From assembly GCA_026987855.1 (NCBI GenBank), contig JALSMD010000108.1, positions 1 through 8,835 of the forward strand: a DNA stretch of 8,835 nucleotides, given 5' to 3'. Positions within the stretch are counted from its first letter, which is position 1, and each line of letters begins with the position of its first letter. The DNA is from Candidatus Falkowiibacteriota bacterium (GTDB lineage Bacteria; Patescibacteriota; Patescibacteriia; Patescibacteriales; JALSMD01). Under the pieces are notes generated by a model, which made no database searches, was not told where the DNA came from, and saw nothing but the letters and a program-made list of their open reading frames with translations. Below, piece by piece: positions 6,685-8,835 of the stretch. The translations under genes and the position numbers were made by a program.

Positions 6685-6708
6685 AGCATATTCTGGAAAG
6701 AGTATGCT
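6685..6708. terminator. Bidirectional intrinsic terminator between clpP and queA
   Basis: A 10-bp stem (AGCATATTCT / AGAGTATGCT, one G-U pair) closes a GGAA tetraloop of the GNRA class. It is preceded by an A-run (6680-6685) and followed by a T-run (6708-6713), so each strand sees hairpin plus U-tract. It lies between convergent genes, 22 nt after the clpP stop and 10 nt after the queA stop on the opposite strand. Confidence 0.9.
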
Positions 6709-6718
6709 TTTTTATTAT

Positions 6719-7774
6719 TTATTTTATTAACATTGCATCACCATAACTATAAAAACGGTATTGCCTTTTTACAGCTTCTTTATAGGCATTTTTAATCTGT
6801 TTTTGACCAGCAAATGCGCTTACAAGCATTAAAAGGGTGCTTTTAGGAAGGTGAAAATTAGTAATAATAGCATCAACTATTTTAAATTTATAACCAGGAT
6901 AGATAAAAATATCAACCCACCCTTGAATTTTATCTTTTTGTTGGAAACTCTTTTTAATGCTAAGGTTTTTATTAAAAATTGCTTCTAGAGTCCTAACAGT
7001 GGTTGTGCCCACAGCTATAATTCTTTGTTTGTTTTTTTTGGCTTTTTGAATTTTTTCTATAGTTTGTTTGTTAACTTCAATAAACTCAGCATGTAGCTTG
7101 TGTTTAGTAATATCCTCAGTTTTTACAGGAGCAAAAGTCCCTAGGCCCACATGTAAGGTAATATATTCAATGTGTATTCCTTGAGAGGCAATTTTTTTTA
7201 ACAAGCGTTTTGTAAAGTGTAGGCCTGCCGTAGGTGCAGCAACAGAGCCTTTTTTGTTAGGATTAGCGTAGATTGTTTGATATGAATATTTGTCTTTATT
7301 GTTTTTGTTTTTTCTTTTTATATAAGGCGGTAATGGTGTATAACCAATTTTGTCAATTATATCAAACAGTTCCTTGCCTTTTTTATTGAATTTAACTAAC
7401 CATGTACCATCATTATTATTTTGGAGTATTTTTGCTTTTAAATTATGGTCAAATATTATTTCTATGCCTTCGCGTCCCCTACCACCTATTAAACATTCCC
7501 ATTTTTGAATACCTATTTTTTTGTGCAAAAAAATTTCTATTTTACCACCATAGGGAATCTTGTGGCCGATCAATCTTGCTGGAAAAACACAGGAATTATT
7601 TAGAACTAAGATGTCGTTTGGTTTTAAATAGTCGATAATATTAAAAAAATAGCGATGTTCAATTACACCGTTTTTTCGGTCAAGGATTAATAATCGTGAA
7701 CGATCACGTGGTTTAATTAGTTCTTGAGCTATTAAGTTTTTTGGCAAATAATAATCAAATTCTGATAGTTTCAT
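6719..7774 (-). CDS. queA: S-adenosylmethionine:tRNA ribosyltransferase-isomerase
   Basis: Cytoplasmic enzyme of 351 residues that moves the ribosyl part of S-adenosylmethionine to preQ1 at tRNA position 34, producing epoxyqueuosine. Family motifs in order: N-terminus MKLSEFDYYLPKNLIAQ with PRDRSRLL (22-29); GGRGREG (98-103); YQTIYA (165-170) followed by GSVAAPTAGLHFT (176-188); HVGLGTFAPV (208-217) with HKLHAEF (225-231); AVGTTTVRTLEA (254-265); TNFHLPKSTLLMLVSAF (305-321); and the C-terminal YRFYSYGDAMLI (339-350). The usual NDT/NNT motif before VxPARL reads NSC at 60-62. A Lys/Asn-rich insertion sits at about 154-163. I start at the ATG at 7774, where homology begins, rather than a TTG at 7792 that adds six residues. 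It is transcribed against clpP and divergently from ftsK. No tgt or other queuosine gene is in the window, and no good promoter is evident. Confidence 0.97.
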   Translation of the reverse strand: MKLSEFDYYLPKNLIAQELIKPRDRSRLLILDRKNGVIEHRYFFNIIDYLKPNDILVLNNSCVFPARLIGHKIPYGGKIEIFLHKKIGIQKWECLIGGRGREGIEIIFDHNLKAKILQNNNDGTWLVKFNKKGKELFDIIDKIGYTPLPPYIKRKNKNNKDKYSYQTIYANPNKKGSVAAPTAGLHFTKRLLKKIASQGIHIEYITLHVGLGTFAPVKTEDITKHKLHAEFIEVNKQTIEKIQKAKKNKQRIIAVGTTTVRTLEAIFNKNLSIKKSFQQKDKIQGWVDIFIYPGYKFKIVDAIITNFHLPKSTLLMLVSAFAGQKQIKNAYKEAVKRQYRFYSYGDAMLIK

Positions 7775-7814
7775 ATGTTTATACCGTAACAAAAATATTA
7801 AGAGATGACAATTT

Positions 7815-7843
7815 TTGCCTTTTTAAATTTTAATAAATATGAT
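7815..7843 (+). promoter_or_regulatory. Candidate promoter for ftsK
   Basis: TTGCCT (7815-7820) and TATGAT (7838-7843) are separated by 17 nt in the 100-nt divergent region between queA and ftsK, about 32 nt before the ftsK ATG. Several overlapping TATAAA-like words follow (to 7860), so the precise -10 is uncertain. Confidence 0.4.
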
Positions 7844-7874
7844 ATTATATAAACTATAAAAACTAATTTTTAAT

Positions 7875-8835
7875 ATGCGCAGAAGACGAAGAAAAAGTTT
7901 TTTGAGGCGTTTAAGTTTGCCTAAAATGCCAGAATTAGATTTAGAGCCAGAAACCAAAAGAAGTATTTTGGTAGTTTTTTTGATCACAATTGGAGCTTTC
8001 GGCTTGTTAAGTTTATTTGATTTAGCTGGCTTGTTGGGGAAATATATTTTTCATTTTTTGCTTATTTTTTTTGGTTTTGGTCGATGGGTTATTCCTCTTA
8101 TTTTACTAGTATGGGGATTTTTGTTATATGATGAAGAAAGATACGAAATTAGAGGTTCAAATTATTTGGGTTTGTTTTTATTTGTTTTATCTTTTCATGG
8201 CTTACTCCAGTTATTTGTTGATCAAGATCAATGGGAAATATTATTAAATCAAGGCATAGGAGGAGGGAAGTTGGGAATATTAGTAGCAGGAGTGTTTATA
8301 AAAATAATGGGATTTTGGGCCTCTCTATTAGTAGTCTTTGCTATTTTTTTAATTTCTTTAATTTTAATGTTTAATACTAGTTTGTCAACTTTAATCGGAA
8401 GAGAGAGCCTAATTGCAAAACTATTTTTCCCATTTATTTTTTTACTAAGAAAATTGTTTAATAAAGAAGAAGTTGAAGCAGATGAAGTAGAAGAAGAAAA
8501 CGAAGAAGAAGAGGAAGAGGAGGAAGAAGATAATAGCGGCGGAGAGAAGGAAGAGGAAGGTGAAAGCGACGAGGAAAAAGAAAATGAAGAAAACAGCCAA
8601 GAAGAAGCAGGAGAAGCAGAAGAAAGAAATGATTTCAAGGTTAAGAACATAAAAGAAGAAACAATTATTAATGTAACAACTAAAGATACTGAGGAACTGG
8701 GGATTGAATATTGGCAACCTACTAATATTAAAATAAATTTTCCATTATCTTTGTTAAAAGATAATAAGAGCAAACCAACCAGTGGTAATATAGAACGCAA
8801 TATAAAAGTTATTAAAGATACATTAGAAAAATTTG
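7875..8835 (+). CDS. ftsK: DNA translocase FtsK/SpoIIIE, N-terminal part (cut by window end)
   Basis: The first 320 codons of an open frame that runs off the window. FtsK-type proteins are anchored at the division septum and pump DNA to clear the chromosome and resolve dimers. The N-terminus is strongly basic (MRRRRRKSFLRRL), consistent with a cytoplasmic start. Four membrane segments follow at about 31-54, 58-84, 97-115 and 147-168, with an extra hydrophobic stretch at 132-146. Next is a very acidic Glu-rich linker at about 198-250, then YWQPTNIKINFPLSLLKD and PTSGNIERNIKVIKDTLEKF (301-320), which match the start of the FtsK alpha domain before the motor. The Walker motifs and gamma domain are beyond the window. 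The ATG at 7875 has no Shine-Dalgarno. The family call rests on architecture and the alpha-domain entry, so it is good but not absolute. Confidence 0.88.
   Translation, partial: MRRRRRKSFLRRLSLPKMPELDLEPETKRSILVVFLITIGAFGLLSLFDLAGLLGKYIFHFLLIFFGFGRWVIPLILLVWGFLLYDEERYEIRGSNYLGLFLFVLSFHGLLQLFVDQDQWEILLNQGIGGGKLGILVAGVFIKIMGFWASLLVVFAIFLISLILMFNTSLSTLIGRESLIAKLFFPFIFLLRKLFNKEEVEADEVEEENEEEEEEEEEDNSGGEKEEEGESDEEKENEENSQEEAGEAEERNDFKVKNIKEETIINVTTKDTEELGIEYWQPTNIKINFPLSLLKDNKSKPTSGNIERNIKVIKDTLEKF

Noticed and set aside
7402..7638. 78-codon plus-strand frame inside queA
   Set aside because: Lies fully within well-conserved QueA coding sequence on the other strand.
7783..7811. Possible queA promoter on the minus strand (TTGTCA, 17 nt, TACGGT)
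   Set aside because: The -10 matches consensus at only three positions and would place the start almost on the ATG; not strong enough to list.
8445..8717. Second minus-strand frame rich in Phe/Leu in the same place
   Set aside because: Also a shadow of the Glu-rich linker in another frame; low-complexity Phe runs and no family resemblance.
8249..8800. Minus-strand open frame rich in serine opposite ftsK
   Set aside because: Its Ser runs are the complement of the GAA/GAG codons of the acidic FtsK linker; the plus frame shows a coherent membrane protein with an alpha-domain start.

Overview
The window is a strongly AT-rich stretch of bacterial chromosome made up of core cellular genes, with no mobile element, CRISPR array, rRNA or tRNA that I can see. 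The combination of a compact IF-2, very low GC, almost no Shine-Dalgarno sites, small intergenic gaps and family members closer in style to uncultivated lineages than to model bacteria suggests a Candidate Phyla Radiation (Patescibacteria) genome, possibly parcubacterial. That placement is inference from general style, not from a diagnostic marker. The standard genetic code fits: no reading frame contains an internal TGA, Trp is TGG and Gly is GGN.

Layout, left to right. (1) 2-1265: end of an ABC-transporter ATPase gene and a complete membrane permease gene of the zinc/manganese (ZnuC/ZnuB, MntB) type, separated by an unusually long 226-nt gap that holds a possible promoter. (2) 1258-2133: lgt, overlapping the permease stop by 8 nt. 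(3) 2241-2540: an unrecognised 99-residue basic helical protein that seems to be built from two copies of a ~37-residue repeat. (4) 2547-6022: a reduced version of the conserved translation/RNA operon: promoter, leader hairpin, infB, rbfA and an nrnA-like DHH phosphoesterase, the last two overlapping by 17 nt. The usual flanking partners nusA and truB are absent. (5) 6012-6662: a perfect consensus sigma-70-type promoter embedded in the end of the DHH gene, then clpP. (6) 6685-6708: a hairpin terminator shared by the convergent clpP and queA genes. (7) 6719-7774, minus strand: queA. (8) 7815-8835: promoter region and the 5' part of ftsK, cut by the window end.

Functionally these genes cover metal uptake, lipoprotein maturation, translation initiation and 30S maturation, nucleotide/short-RNA turnover, protein quality control, tRNA wobble modification and chromosome segregation. 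I do not see a novel defence, mobile or biosynthetic system. The most worthwhile leads are the internally duplicated 99-residue protein, the hairpin plus three-codon ORF in the infB leader, and the ideal promoter feeding clpP from inside the upstream gene.
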